From positions 682,001 to 746,000 of the forward strand of contig JAGVRJ010000008.1 in the NCBI GenBank assembly GCA_019059635.1: a DNA stretch of 64,000 nt. Reading direction: 5' to 3'. Below are positions 1-10,119 of this stretch, in pieces. The notes below the pieces were generated by a model. That model worked only from the letters and a program-made list of their open reading frames with translations, did not search any database and was not told where the DNA came from. Position 1 is the first letter of the stretch. Each line of letters begins with the position of its first letter. The position numbers were made by a program, and so were the translations under genes. Origin of the DNA: Proales similis. Taxonomy: Eukaryota > Rotifera > Eurotatoria > Ploima > Proalidae.

Positions 1-369
1 AGCTTGAAGATAATTAGCGCCCAGTGTTTGCCCAAGAAAAAGGACGGCGAGATTTCAGATCCCTATGTTGTTGTGAAATTGGACGGTCTGCCTTGTGACA
101 AGAGAGAACAGTCTACAAAGGCCATCAAAGACAACGGCTTCAACCCGTTGTGGAATGAGGACATGTCATTTTCCATAAACTGTCCTGAGCTCGCGTTCGT
201 CCGCTTCTGTGTGAAAGACCAGGATCTTGGCAAGGACGATAATCTTGGCGAATACATGATCAAGTTTACAAGCATCCGACCAGGCTACAGACACGTGCGA
301 CTGATAAACAAACACTGGCGCGGCAGCTTATTCTTAGGTATTAAGATTGAGCCAGCCCTGCCCATCTAA
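1..369 (+). CDS. Phospholipase C delta-like, C-terminal C2 domain (3' end of gene)
   Basis: This is the last coding exon of a phosphoinositide-specific phospholipase C; the rest lies before the window. The reading frame is open from base 1 and ends at a TAA after the residues PALPI. It encodes about 122 residues that make up a type-II C2 domain. Recognisable parts are the ISAQCLPK start, SDPYVVV, the FNPLWNE strand, ELAFVRF and the GYRHVRL segment, in the order seen at the C terminus of PLC-delta. The family cleaves PIP2 to IP3 and diacylglycerol, and the C2 domain binds membrane, often with calcium. The subclass (delta, zeta or eta) cannot be fixed from this exon alone. Short C termini after C2 favour delta or zeta. 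Confidence 0.85.
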   Translation, partial: SLKIISAQCLPKKKDGEISDPYVVVKLDGLPCDKREQSTKAIKDNGFNPLWNEDMSFSINCPELAFVRFCVKDQDLGKDDNLGEYMIKFTSIRPGYRHVRLINKHWRGSLFLGIKIEPALPI

Positions 370-890
370 AACGAACAGCGTCTATTCATGCTGCTCACAC
401 AGCAATTCAGTTTTGTCCAATTTTGTTATTTTCTAGTTCAAGTTAAAATCAAAGCCATCTGATTAGTGATTGAGCCTTTTTTCCAACTCTTACTGCTTCG
501 CTCGTTTAAATTTGCCGAATGAACCGTTGAGAAAAACCATCTAATCTTTCATGCATTTTGGGCGGTTCCTTGTCTGCCTTTGGAGGCCATTTTAATGAAA
601 TTACTCTTTAAAGCTCCTCGGGCTGGGGTGGGGTTACGCAAGAATGTTTGGCCTGAATTGACCTTGAGGAGTTTTCAGTCAAATCCTATGAGAATAAGCC
701 TTCCAGGAATAGAACCTCCTTCTTAAAATAGAATAGACAAGCCTGCTTGGTTTTTTTAGTAATTCTCCAACCTAGACAGATTAACCAGCGAGCAGGGATT
801 GCGGGCCCGAGTCAACGCTTGTATTTAAGAGAGCCTTAAAAATTGCTTAAAATTATTTGAAATTTAGAATTCAAATTTCAAGGCCTTAAA
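370..890. other. Intergenic stretch between the PLC and OBAP genes
   Basis: AT-rich 3' flank of the PLC gene and 5' flank of the next gene. I see no open frame, RNA gene or repeat here. Confidence 0.6.
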
Positions 891-1496
891 ATGGAATCCG
901 ATTTGAGTTGGGCGTCGCTTATCGCCGACAAGAGCAAGGGACTGATTCAAAGTTTCGAGCCGCTCAAGTCAATTTGTACAAACTTGTCCGGCTTTCACTG
1001 CTACGCAGACGATCCAAAACGTCAAGTAGCTGTGCTGCATCTGTGCTCTCATCCTAAAGAGGACATGCACCAGTGCATGATATTCGATCAGAACTCGTCC
1101 AACGCGCGCCTCATCGGCATCGAGTACGTGATTCATAAGCGCATCTACGACACCCTGCCGACCGAGGAGAGGAAGCTCTGGCACCCGCACGCCTATGAAG
1201 TCATGTCCGGGCAGCTGACCGAGACCAAGGTGCCAAAACTAATGGAAGACTCCGACATGCGCTGGTTCGTCAACACCTACGGCAAGACCTGGCACACCTG
1301 GCAAGTGGACATTCATCCGGACTTTCCGTTCGGTGAGCCCAAACTGATGAAAACGTTCACTGAGGACGGTCAGCTTGATGACAAGCTGCTGCAAAAGCGC
1401 GATCAAGACTATCAAGTGAGCACGGCTGACTTGAGGGCGCACCGCAAGACTAGCGTCACTGAGATTGAGCCAATTCACCCCGATTGCTTGATTTGA
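891..1496 (+). CDS. Oil body-associated protein-like (OBAP, DUF1264 family)
   Basis: Single-exon gene of 201 codons starting at an ATG in a good context (AAAATGG) and ending TTGATTTGA. The protein resembles the OBAP/DUF1264 family. It shows the FHCYADDPKRQV start, the QCMIFD segment, LIGIEYVI, the LPTEERKLWHPH block, the KTWHTWQVD core and a late FPFGEPKLM. The length of about 200 residues matches the family. OBAPs are best known on plant seed oil bodies and also occur in fungi and bacteria; the biochemical role is not established. Here the gene has no intron, while most neighbours do. An AATAAA-type signal lies about 220 bases downstream. It may be an ancient retained gene or a transferred one; the sequence alone does not decide. 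Confidence 0.8.
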   Translation: MESDLSWASLIADKSKGLIQSFEPLKSICTNLSGFHCYADDPKRQVAVLHLCSHPKEDMHQCMIFDQNSSNARLIGIEYVIHKRIYDTLPTEERKLWHPHAYEVMSGQLTETKVPKLMEDSDMRWFVNTYGKTWHTWQVDIHPDFPFGEPKLMKTFTEDGQLDDKLLQKRDQDYQVSTADLRAHRKTSVTEIEPIHPDCLI

Positions 1497-1726
1497 ATTG
1501 CAGAGCACTAACAAGCGATGTTGATTTATTATCTGCAAAAATGAACTTTTTTTTTTGCTTGAATTCGATTTTAGAAACCAGTTGTTTGAGGGTCTGTGAG
1601 ATGACCTTGCGCTCGGACGCGTTAAGTGACTTGATGATTATTTGGGTCTCGACACACCTGGGCCGGTGTTGTTGTTGTTCAACATTCAAACATTAAGGCT
1701 CGTAAATGCAAAAAAAAAATAAAGAG

Positions 1727-4280
1727 CTAAATTGAAGTAATTGTCACATCCGAGCCGAGTGGATCATTTCGAAGCAAAAGATTCTGAAATCGAAACGCGA
1801 CACATTTAGGGTTGTGCCAAATCGGATAGGAGCACAGTTTGCTACTTACATGTTCGTTGGCAAGATAGAGCAGAATTTGAAAGGCGATCGCCACCGACAG
1901 ATCGGCGAACATTTTCTCTGTGATTACGGGCGGTCTCAGCTGTTGATAGATGTCCGTGAACGAAGCATTTATGGCCATTGGCGGCTCTTTTCGCTTCACT
2001 AGTTCGCCGCTCTCTTCCTCTACGTTTATGTTCTCCTGCTAGCAATTGTCGTTTTATTCGTTTGTTTAAAAGCGAAGAGTTGCTGGAAAGATTTTCACCT
2101 TTGCCGCTTCCTGGTTGTTGCTGATCAAATTCCACATGACCGCTTTGAGCCGTTTGACGTCGATGTTCTTGGAGGTTTTTGCGTACTCGATGTTGATGGC
2201 GTTCACTTGCATAGGTGCGTCAATCAAGTCAAGTTTAGGAGGACCGGTCAAGGCCTCGTACTCTTGGCTTTCAATGCCGGGCTCGTTCATCTGGCCGAAC
2301 TCGCTCATCGGCTGAGACGGGCCGAATTCGCCCATAAACGGCTGATTTGTATTCGCCGAGCACGGAATGTCAAACTCGTCTGGTTCGTTGTGGTCCGCGC
2401 CATCGGCGACGCCCATCGAAGCGTTCCAGCCCGAATCGTTGCGGCGGCCTTCCTCGGTCTCGGCGTCGAGCTCGTTTTCGATCAAGTCCAGGCTGTGGCC
2501 GTCATGAGTGAACATTTTTATTTTCATTTTCTTCAGGAACGGCTCTAGAATGGTGCGCGACTCGAACTGATGCTGCCGCTCGGTTTCGATCACCACCGGT
2601 CGTTCGCCTCGCTTTTCCAGTGTCCTGTCGCACAAATAGGTGGCTTTGCGCGTGATCTTAAAGAACTTGAGTCGATCGGTCATTATCCTCAAGTCGATTT
2701 TGGGCGCTTCGCGTCGATTTTTGGCCTGCGCCTGGGCTGCTTTTCCTTGCTGTGTTTTATCCTCATTTACTTGGTCTCTCATTATCTGACGAGCGACCAT
2801 TTTTACGTGCTTGGGCAGCTCGTGCATATTCAGCTTGGTCAGATTGAAGTAAGAGTAGTCGGAGGGCGCATTGGTGATCAACGTGGTCAAATCGGCAACC
2901 GACCGACTGATTGAGCGCAAATCGTCCAGTTTGCCCAATGGATCTAAGCCATAGCCCGGATCGACGACATCGGTTCCAGCGCCGTCATCGTCAAGGTCCA
3001 GGCCGGCCACATGACTTTCGTCGTCAAACACGGGCGCCGCAGTGCTGTTCAACAGGTCTAATTGAGACAGCTGAAGTTGATTTGTTTCAAAGCGATGCTC
3101 CTCTAGCTTTTCGTTTTTGGCGTTCATCTGCTCAATTATGTTGGATATCTCGTCTTCCGATTGAAGATTCCAGCCGATGAAGCGAAACTTGGAAATGCCC
3201 GAGCAGACCGCCAGCGTTTTCCAGTCAACCACGGCCAGGCTGTTTTTAAGCGAGCCAAGGTCCACATCGGCCAAGAACTGTTTCTTTAGATCGCTGGTCA
3301 CCTCCAGTATGGGCTCGTCTGAATTTATGTACATGGCCAGATTGTCGTCGATGAATTGCAGCTTGTTGAGCAGTATGCCGCCAATGCCCTCGTTCTCGAT
3401 ACAAGTCGACAGACGCGAAAAGTAGAGATCGTCGTATTTTATGTCGTCGCGAAGTTTGGTCGTGATCAGGTCGAGATTTTCCACAATGTAAGAATTCTTT
3501 TTCATTCGTTTCTTCTTGGCCTTGGCCTTTTTGCCCATTTCTTCGTCGCCGGCGTCCGCGTCGTCGCCCAATTCGAACGCTTCAGCATTCGCCGCCTCCT
3601 CTCCGCTGCCCTGCTCAGAAGGATTGGCCAGTCCGGACAGCATCTGATACGTGTTCTGGTGAAGCGCGTCTACACGCGCGGCGTATATTTTCGTGCCGAC
3701 GTCGATCGTGCAGCCGACCACTTGGAAATTGGGCGTGCCGCCGACAATTTCTTTGCTCGACACGATGTCCGCCATGTATTCGATGAGTTTGAGTTGGAAC
3801 GCATTTTTGACGTTGATTTTCTGCGAAAACGTTTCATTTCTACTTGAGAGTTCTGTTTGACACAAGTCGAATGGCGCTTACGTTTTCGTTCAGCAGCTTT
3901 ACGCAATTGTTGTACAGACAAGAGAGCTGCTCGTCGGTAGGCTTGGGCGCTTGAGGGAGCGCGTTCGGAGCGAGTGACTTTCTCGCACTAGAATTGAGAC
4001 TGAGAATTGATATATTGAACTCAAGGAGGCTTTCAAAGCAATAGTCTACCCGTCGGTTTGAGTCTTGGTTCGCTGTCTTCTTGATGACGAAGTGAGACCA
4101 TCGAAACGACCTTGAATCGGCAAAATAATACTCAACGAAAGTTTTGAGAAGACAAATTAGAAGTGTTCAAGTACCGGAGATGCGAGCGCGACGTTCATGT
4201 TCCTCGTCGACAACGTCGGCGCCAAACGCGGGCAACTCGCTGGCCAAAAGTGTTTTACGCCGGTTGCTGCTGCTGCTCAT
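1727..4280 (-). CDS. NCAPH: Condensin complex subunit 2 (kleisin, NCAPH/Barren)
   Basis: Condensin I kleisin that bridges the SMC2-SMC4 heads in mitotic chromosome compaction. I assemble five exons with consistent phase: 4280-4175, 4072-3882, 3820-2099, 2035-1850 and 1783-1727, giving about 753 residues, close to the human length of 741. Recognised blocks are NRR near the start, the conserved KINVKNAFQLKLIEYMADI helix that contacts SMC2, TKIYAARVDALH, an acidic middle, the YSYFNL segment, and the C-terminal winged helix (INIEYAKTSKNIDVKRLK, then VAIAFQILLYLANEH and LLLRNDPLGSDV). The start ATG is followed by a serine run as in other kleisins. It is divergent from the zinc-ribbon gene with 283 bases between the two start codons. 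Confidence is high for identity and good for exon edges. Confidence 0.93.
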
Positions 4281-4563
4281 GGCTTCTAATTGTAAGTGGA
4301 ATCCAACAAACGTAAAACTATTGATGTCAATGAGAGTGGCGCGTAAACGAATTGTGCACGGCCTTCACCTTTGCGTATGCGTCCGATTAGTCACATCATT
4401 TGTCTGCGAGCAGAGGGCCGAAGAATTCAATGGTCGTGCATCGCATCGCTTTTCGTGTTCGCTCCTCTCCACAAAGCCGAGCGAACTGAGCCGCCGCAAA
4501 AGCGATCTCGAGAACTAAAGTGACGACGTGCACTTGATTTAAAAAAAAAGCCAACTGGACAAA
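4281..4563. promoter_or_regulatory. Shared upstream region of NCAPH (-) and zinc-ribbon gene (+)
   Basis: The two start codons are 283 bases apart and point away from each other. Both promoters must lie in or very near this interval, so a bidirectional promoter is likely. No TATA box stands out. This is an inference from layout only. Confidence 0.45.
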
Positions 4564-5010
4564 ATGGAAGTGTTGAGAGGAAGAGGTCGAGGACGAGGCT
4601 GTTCTGTCAATCAACTGAAGCAAGTGCATTCGCCCCCTCCGACCCTGCCTCCTAAACAGTGCATTGGAACGGCCCAAGCAGCTGCAGGATCAGCTCCAAA
4701 ACTGCCCGGTCTGGACACTAGTCCGCAAGAGCACAACACTAAACAGTTTGCCGAAGATGACGAAGATCTTTGTCCCGTTTGCGATCGTGCCAATTCAGGC
4801 ATTCTATGCTGCTCTTGTGGGCACAATTGGACGGTACGTGTGGCTGCTCATGTCCTTGTCAAGTGTTCGACTTTTTCTAATCGTCATCGCTTTCTATTTT
4901 CGTTAAAGGGACGCGTTAGAAAAAGCTGTCCAGCTCATCCGAAAATTGTATTCCTCATGGACGTGGAGAGCTGTCCCAGCTGCCATTCCAAGGACATAAA
5001 AGAGTTTTGA
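4564..5010 (+). CDS. Small zinc-ribbon protein, uncharacterised
   Basis: Two exons, 4564-4833 and 4909-5010, encode about 123 residues. The start ATG follows GACAAA and opens with an RGRGRGRG run, then a proline-rich linker. The C-terminal half carries cysteine pairs: CPVC, CCSC, then CPAH and CPSC close to the end. With the HPKIVFLMD stretch they look like paired zinc ribbons, perhaps binding RNA, DNA or protein. I do not recognise the family with confidence. The 75-base intron has a length divisible by three and no stop in frame, so a retained-intron form would add 25 residues between the two cysteine groups. The phase-0 donor GTACGT and acceptor AAAG fit splicing. Confidence 0.7.
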   Translation: MEVLRGRGRGRGCSVNQLKQVHSPPPTLPPKQCIGTAQAAAGSAPKLPGLDTSPQEHNTKQFAEDDEDLCPVCDRANSGILCCSCGHNWTVRVAAHVLVKCSTFSNRHRFLFSLKGRVRKSCPAHPKIVFLMDVESCPSCHSKDIKEF

Positions 5011-5460
5011 ATATTGAAAATTTAAACGCCCAGAGACGTTTTCATTCGATTTCTGACAATCGATTACAAATAATTTAAACCAGCCACCGATGTTCTGTTA
5101 ATTAATTAAAAATAAAAGTTAAAAATAAAATGTCTCTTTGATTCGCTGGCCAAATCGCCAATGTTCTTTCGCTGAGGATCGTAAGGAAGAAGCTCGAAAA
5201 GACTCGTGGTTGGCCACAATTTCAAACTCTTATCTACAAGTGCAAGGTCAAGTCGCTCGAGCGAAATGCTCGGGCCAAGCGCATGTTTATATGCACCGTT
5301 CGCACTTGACTGTCTCGTCTCCAGTCATGTTCAGCGATAGCAAATGCTCGTTGGCTTCTTTCGTCTCCGTACACGCCCCAAAACTTTTGCACATTCAGTC
5401 TTAAATCGTCTCCGTGCACAAATTTTAAGCCAGTGTCAGTTGAATTTGTTTGAGTAGAGG
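5011..5460. other. Intergenic stretch before the isocitrate dehydrogenase gene
   Basis: Contains AATAAA-like signals near 5110-5130 that probably end the zinc-ribbon transcript, then the upstream region of the next gene. No gene seen. Confidence 0.6.
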
Positions 5461-7178
5461 ATGCTTGCCGCTTTAGTTCGCAAGGGATCGCCGGCGCTGC
5501 GCATGGGCGTCAGAGGATGTGAGCAAATAGCGAGCGATCGCAGGCTGCCATTTCTAATCCTTTCTCGCGTTTAAGTGGCGTCGAGCCAACGTATCAAAGT
5601 CGACAATCCGGTCGTCGATTTGGACGGCGACGAAATGACCAGAATCATTTGGGCGAAAATTAAAGAAACAGTAAAATTCTCTTTCAGCTTCTGCTTCAAA
5701 TCGTCTTGACACTCAAACGAGCCAATTCAAGTTCATTCTGCCTTACTTGGACGTTGACATAAAATATTTCGACCTTGGCCTTCCGTATCGCGACCAAACC
5801 AATGACCAAGTGACCATCGATGCGGCAGAGGCGATTAAGAAGTACAACGTCGGCATCAAATGTGCGACCATCACGCCGGACGAGGCGCGAGTCGAGGAGT
5901 TCAATTTGAAGAAAATGTGGCTCAGCCCGAACGGCACCATCAGAAATCTGCTCGGCGGCACCGTGTTCAGAGAGCCGATCATCTGCAAGACCATTCCTCT
6001 GCTCGTGCCTGGCTGGAAGAAACCGATTGTGATCGGCAGACATGCGTTCGGTGATCAGGTAGATGGCAGCCAGTCGAAGCTTCCTGCTCTACTCTCGTTT
6101 GACTCGATTCGATTTTACAAGTACAAAGCGCAAGACTTGGTAGTGAAGAAGCCGAGCCGCTTCTCGCTCTTAATTGAGCCCAGTGACGGAAGTGAGCCGC
6201 AAAAGATCGAGGTGTTCAACTTTAAAGGCGCCGGCGTCGCTCTGGGCATGTACAACACAGACGAGGTAGGCTTGGTCCGAGTGAAGCGGTCGAATAACGA
6301 ATGACCAGACTCTGTCAAGTCGATCAGGGGCTTTGCGCACAGCTGCTTTCAGTATGCAATCATGAAAAAGTATCCGCTCTACATGACCACCAAGAACACA
6401 ATTCTGAAGCGGTACGACGGTCGATTCAAGGACATATTCCAAGAAATATACGACAGGCAAGTTAAACGAGTGGACACCGAGAATGACGAGGCTTCTCAGT
6501 TCGAAATCATTTCAGCGACTACAAACAAGAGTTTGAAAAGCTCAAAATTTGGTACGAGCACCGTCTCATCGACGACATGGTCGCGCAGGCAATCAAGTCA
6601 GACGGCGGCTTCGTTTGGGCGTGTAAGAACTATGACGGCGACGTGCAATCAGATATTGTGGCGCAAGGCTACGGCTCGCTTGGCCTCATGACCTCGGTGC
6701 TTGTCTGTCCGGACGGAAAGACAATCGAGGCCGAAGCGGCACATGGAACTGTCACTCGCCACTACCGTGAGCACCAAAAGGGCAATGAAACATCAACGAA
6801 TCCTGTGGCGAGCATTTTCGCCTGGACCAGAGGTCTTGCCCACAGAGGAAAGCTGGACGGCAATCAAGCCCTGATCAAGTAGGCCGAGTCGGTGAATAAG
6901 ACAAACTCGGTTTGAATGCTCACCTTCGTTTAGATGGTCCGAGCTGCTCGAGAAGGCCTGTGTCGACACAATCGACTCGGGGAAAATGACCAAGGACTTG
7001 GCCGGATGCATCTACGGAATAAAAAAGTAAACTCGTTCAGAAATTAATATTCCAACGCCTGCCAAATGAATTCTAATCCAAAAACTCGGCTAGTGTCAAG
7101 AAAGGAATGTACCTGAACACGAACGACTTCCTGATGGCGGTCAATGACACATTCCAGCGCTTACTCAGATCACCGTAA
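5461..7178 (+). CDS. IDH2: Isocitrate dehydrogenase [NADP], mitochondrial type
   Basis: Oxidatively decarboxylates isocitrate to 2-oxoglutarate with NADP. Eight exons fit in phase: 5461-5518, 5576-5670, 5732-6058, 6122-6265, 6320-6456, 6516-6878, 6934-7026 and 7094-7178, giving 433 residues (human IDH2 has 452). The first 20 residues ([19 protein letters not shown]) are basic and lack acidic residues, like a mitochondrial presequence. The core is highly conserved: [47 protein letters not shown] (substrate binding), [22 protein letters not shown] (metal aspartates) and [10 protein letters not shown] (NADP binding). The intron after 6456 starts with GC, not GT: AG then GCAAGT, ended by TTTCAG. 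It is the only donor that keeps the frame. The arginine that recognises isocitrate is kept at RVEEF and its surroundings. Very secure. Confidence 0.96.
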
Positions 7179-7342
7179 TCACACTTGAGAGCCAAATGCT
7201 CTGGAACATTTGGAACTCTGGTCCAAAATGGAACTTTTCATTCGAATTAACTTAATTTTTACTCTCAAATCTAAATAAAGCTTCTTGCTCTCTCTCTAAT
7301 TCTTTATTTTCATTCACTTGACGTGTTAGAGTTAAGGAGAGA

Positions 7343-7740
7343 TCAAGAAGAAGGGCCAGGATATTCGCCATCGCCCTGATGGTTTATTTCGTGGGTCATT
7401 TGTAGCACGGCACATATCGGACAGCTTGAATGCAATCTGAATTGACTGAGAAGCGCAGAAGAGCAGAGAAGTGACTCACCAGCAGGAGATAAGAATGTCT
7501 TCGACGATTGAGCCCTTTCAAGCTGAAATCAGAATTCTGAACTGAATTTGGTTGAGTCGTAGACACTCACTTCGATCTTGTAGACTCCGCGTAGTTTGGC
7601 CCGATGTAAACAAATTGCTGCAAGAAAATGAACCGTGACTGTGTGAATTGGACTCTAGAATGAGGCAAAAAAGGAGAGCTCACGTAGACATGGCATCAGG
7701 AAACAGGCAAAGCAGACGCTTGTGCAGCAGCATTCCTTGA
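7343..7740 (-). CDS. PLAC8-family cysteine-rich protein (5' end unresolved)
   Basis: Read from the minus strand, four short exons fit in phase: one ending at 7684, then 7617-7571, 7514-7480 and 7445-7343. The predicted order is CCCTSVCFACFLMPCL, ICLHRAKLRGVYKIE, GSIVEDILISC, then a CxF..HSSCPICAVLQMTHEI tail ending SS-stop. This is the PLAC8/cornifelin layout: a CCC...C.PC core, then the K-L-R-x-x-Y-x-I-x-GS motif, then a second cysteine group CPxCxxxQxxxEI. PLAC8 proteins in animals and plants act at membranes in cell size control, metal transport or secretion, so no specific role can be given. The start exon was not found; a GTAAGA donor near 7779 may belong to it. The exons are so short that they are easy to miss. 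Confidence 0.65.
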
Positions 7741-7779
7741 TTGCATCGATAAGCGATCGCTCAGCGAGTGGCTCAATTG

Positions 7780-8838
7780 CTCATCTTACCCGAGCGCTCT
7801 TGTCAAAATTGCACAGAAAACTAGAGCATCAGGATTTACGAGGCGAAATGGTCACGAATGAAATTTTCAAAAACTTACCAAAGAGGGCAGAAATGCGCGC
7901 ACACACAGCTCCGACAGTTTTTGCAGCAGTCGCAGATGCCCGAGCTCCATTCGTTTTCGAATGTGAGACGCGATTTGGGCGCACGTACCCTTCGTTGTTC
8001 GTTCAAATAGAATCAACCACCGGCTTAAAGGAGTCGACGTTTCATTTACCAAATATGGTTGTAAGACGGCTCGACGAATTCGAGAGCCATTCCTGCCCGC
8101 AGAAAGTATTCAATTTAAGAGCTTGAAGCGCGAAGATTGAAATTGCGAGAATGAGCAGTTTGATCGGCTGCTCGTCCCTGCTCCTGGGTCGGCCGACTCT
8201 TTTTCAATTGGACCGCCAACGATTGAACTAAGGAATCTCGTCACAGAGTAGATGAAACGACTTTGCACACAAATACGACCAAAACAAAGAATCGCCTCAA
8301 AATCAACACAAAAAAAAAGCGCAACGCCGGACAAGTGCGATCGGCGGGCAGACGGGCGCTCGCTCGCTCTTTGGCGTCGAATACTTACGAAAGGCCGTTC
8401 TCACTCATTGCAGTCTGCTCAATTAATTACCGAGCTGGCTGACTGGCTCAGAGTTGGCTTTAAAAGGAGACACATTTGTGATTTGGTAATTTATTGACAT
8501 TTTTCATATTTAACACAGACACATCTTGAAAACTTAAAAAGAACATTGCCTCTGAACGAGAGCAAGAGGAGAATAAAGATAAGAAGAAGATGATGATTGA
8601 TTGCAATTGAGGATTGTGGAGATAAGAAATGATTGACGACGGATCGAGCCGAGCATGAGCATAAAATCAATGTTTGTTGGCATAAAAAATAGCTCGACTA
8701 ATTGGACTTGATAAAATAAAAGAAAGAATTGAACAAGACTGGGCGAATCTGATTGCCTTTGAATTACAATTCACAATTGGAGTAAGAAATTCGAATGCTT
8801 TGATCGGCATGAGGGCCATGCATGTTTCCAATGGTCAT
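7780..8838. other. Region between the PLAC8-like gene and the F-box gene
   Basis: Probably the 5' exon(s) and promoter of the PLAC8-like gene and the 3' flank of the F-box gene. Open frames up to about 130 codons occur here, but none shows a recognisable motif or clean splice context. Confidence 0.4.
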
Positions 8839-10119
8839 TCACAAACGTTTAAGATTCATTTTGCTGCGTTTGCTGCCAATTTGCTCGGTCTTCTTGAATT
8901 TTATGGGCGAGCGGGCAATTTTGGCCGGCGAGCGGAATTTAAACGGCGAACGCCGAGTGCAGTTGTGCAGCTTGCTTGGCGATAGGCGCAGTTTACTTTC
9001 TTTGGTCAATTGTTCGCCCGAACAAATGCCGTCCAGCAGCTGAACGTTTTGACATTTTGCCGGACTCAATGCAAACATTAGACGACCAGGGCATTTGCTT
9101 GCTTGTTGGTTTAGCCGATTCTGGTCCAGCGAGACAAAGGCCGCTGGGGCGCTCGTTTCGCCCGGCTTTGATTGGAGCGGGTCGTTGTTTTTGGCAACGT
9201 TGAGAAGAGTGAAGCGGCTGGTCACCGAGTTCTCTTTGCTGTTCTCAAAGTTCTTGCGGCAACGACGCACAAACAAGTTGCGTCGGCGGCTCGCCTCATG
9301 GTCCTCTTTCACAATCTGACGCCACTGGCGACTGACTGCGGACGCGCGTTGCAGATCTGCCGCACTCATGTAGGAAAAGACGCTCTGCAGCAGGTTCTTG
9401 AGGCCTCGCTTTTGCAACTCGCCGAGCATATCCATTCGGTTTATGCCCATGTGGCGACCGATGAGCGATTCTGGATTGTCAGGCACAAGATGGTTGGCCA
9501 CTAGCATGCGCATGAACTCCTCCTGAGTAGGCGTCTGAGCCGTGTATGCCGCGTTGAGTCTCGAGCCGAACGAGCGGATTTTGGGCGGCGACATGCTCGT
9601 CTCCACGTCCATCTTCTCTTCGCTGCTGCGACAGAACTTGGCCGCTGGCGAGCGCATCATCTTGGCCGTGTGCATGTCGCGCTCGCACAAGAACTTTTCC
9701 TCGCTGGCGGCGAACCTGGGCGAGTAAATGCATCTGAAGGGCGAGCTCGGCGAACGAGATGCCGCTGAGCCCTTGAGTGGCGAGGCGAACGAGGAGACGC
9801 TTGACGGCGACGATGTGGACGCGCTCGAGCACGAACTGGACGAAGCTACCGAGCGTCCAACGGACGCCAAATAGATTCTGTCTACATCGGCGTAGTAGTG
9901 CGCTGCTTTTTCGGGCGTGTTGGCCAACAGGCAACTGCTCGGGAACCGCTTGGGCGAATGCCGTGGCTCATCAATGCCTCGCTTGCCAATCGATATGGAG
10001 CTGGTCGACAAGAGCGAGCAAGATAGAAAGGATTCGTAGCCGTGATCGATCGAGACGCGCTTGCCAAGTAGCTTGGCTGCGTCAGAATCGCCGTGACGGA
10101 CGTCGAATTGATTCTGCAT
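8839..10119 (-). CDS. FBXO5: Emi1/Rca1-type F-box protein, APC/C inhibitor
   Basis: Intronless ORF of 426 residues from ATG at 10119 to TGA at 8839. Near residues 220-245 it has the hallmark Emi block IGRHMGINRMDMLGELQKRG. An F-box follows at about 240-280 (LLQSVFSYM, VSRQWRQIVKED, SRRR). It ends in GSKRSKMNLKRL, matching the conserved RL tail by which Emi1 docks on the anaphase-promoting complex. The first 200 residues are rich in serine and SP sites, and an early DHGYES is close to the DSGxxS degron of vertebrate Emi1. Between F-box and tail, the zinc-binding region that blocks APC/C is not seen: only three scattered cysteines remain near a KCPGR and SPAK. The loss would leave docking without the normal block. 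The symbol denotes the family; one gene probably represents both Emi1 and Emi2. Confidence 0.82.
   Translation of the reverse strand: MQNQFDVRHGDSDAAKLLGKRVSIDHGYESFLSCSLLSTSSISIGKRGIDEPRHSPKRFPSSCLLANTPEKAAHYYADVDRIYLASVGRSVASSSSCSSASTSSPSSVSSFASPLKGSAASRSPSSPFRCIYSPRFAASEEKFLCERDMHTAKMMRSPAAKFCRSSEEKMDVETSMSPPKIRSFGSRLNAAYTAQTPTQEEFMRMLVANHLVPDNPESLIGRHMGINRMDMLGELQKRGLKNLLQSVFSYMSAADLQRASAVSRQWRQIVKEDHEASRRRNLFVRRCRKNFENSKENSVTSRFTLLNVAKNNDPLQSKPGETSAPAAFVSLDQNRLNQQASKCPGRLMFALSPAKCQNVQLLDGICSGEQLTKESKLRLSPSKLHNCTRRSPFKFRSPAKIARSPIKFKKTEQIGSKRSKMNLKRL

Noticed and set aside
3356-3847. Plus-strand 163-codon ORF
   Set aside because: Antisense of NCAPH; residues have no family signal while the minus strand gives a clear kleisin.
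4144-4518. Plus-strand 124-codon ORF
   Set aside because: It lies over exon 1 of NCAPH on the other strand and has no ATG-domain support; antisense shadow.
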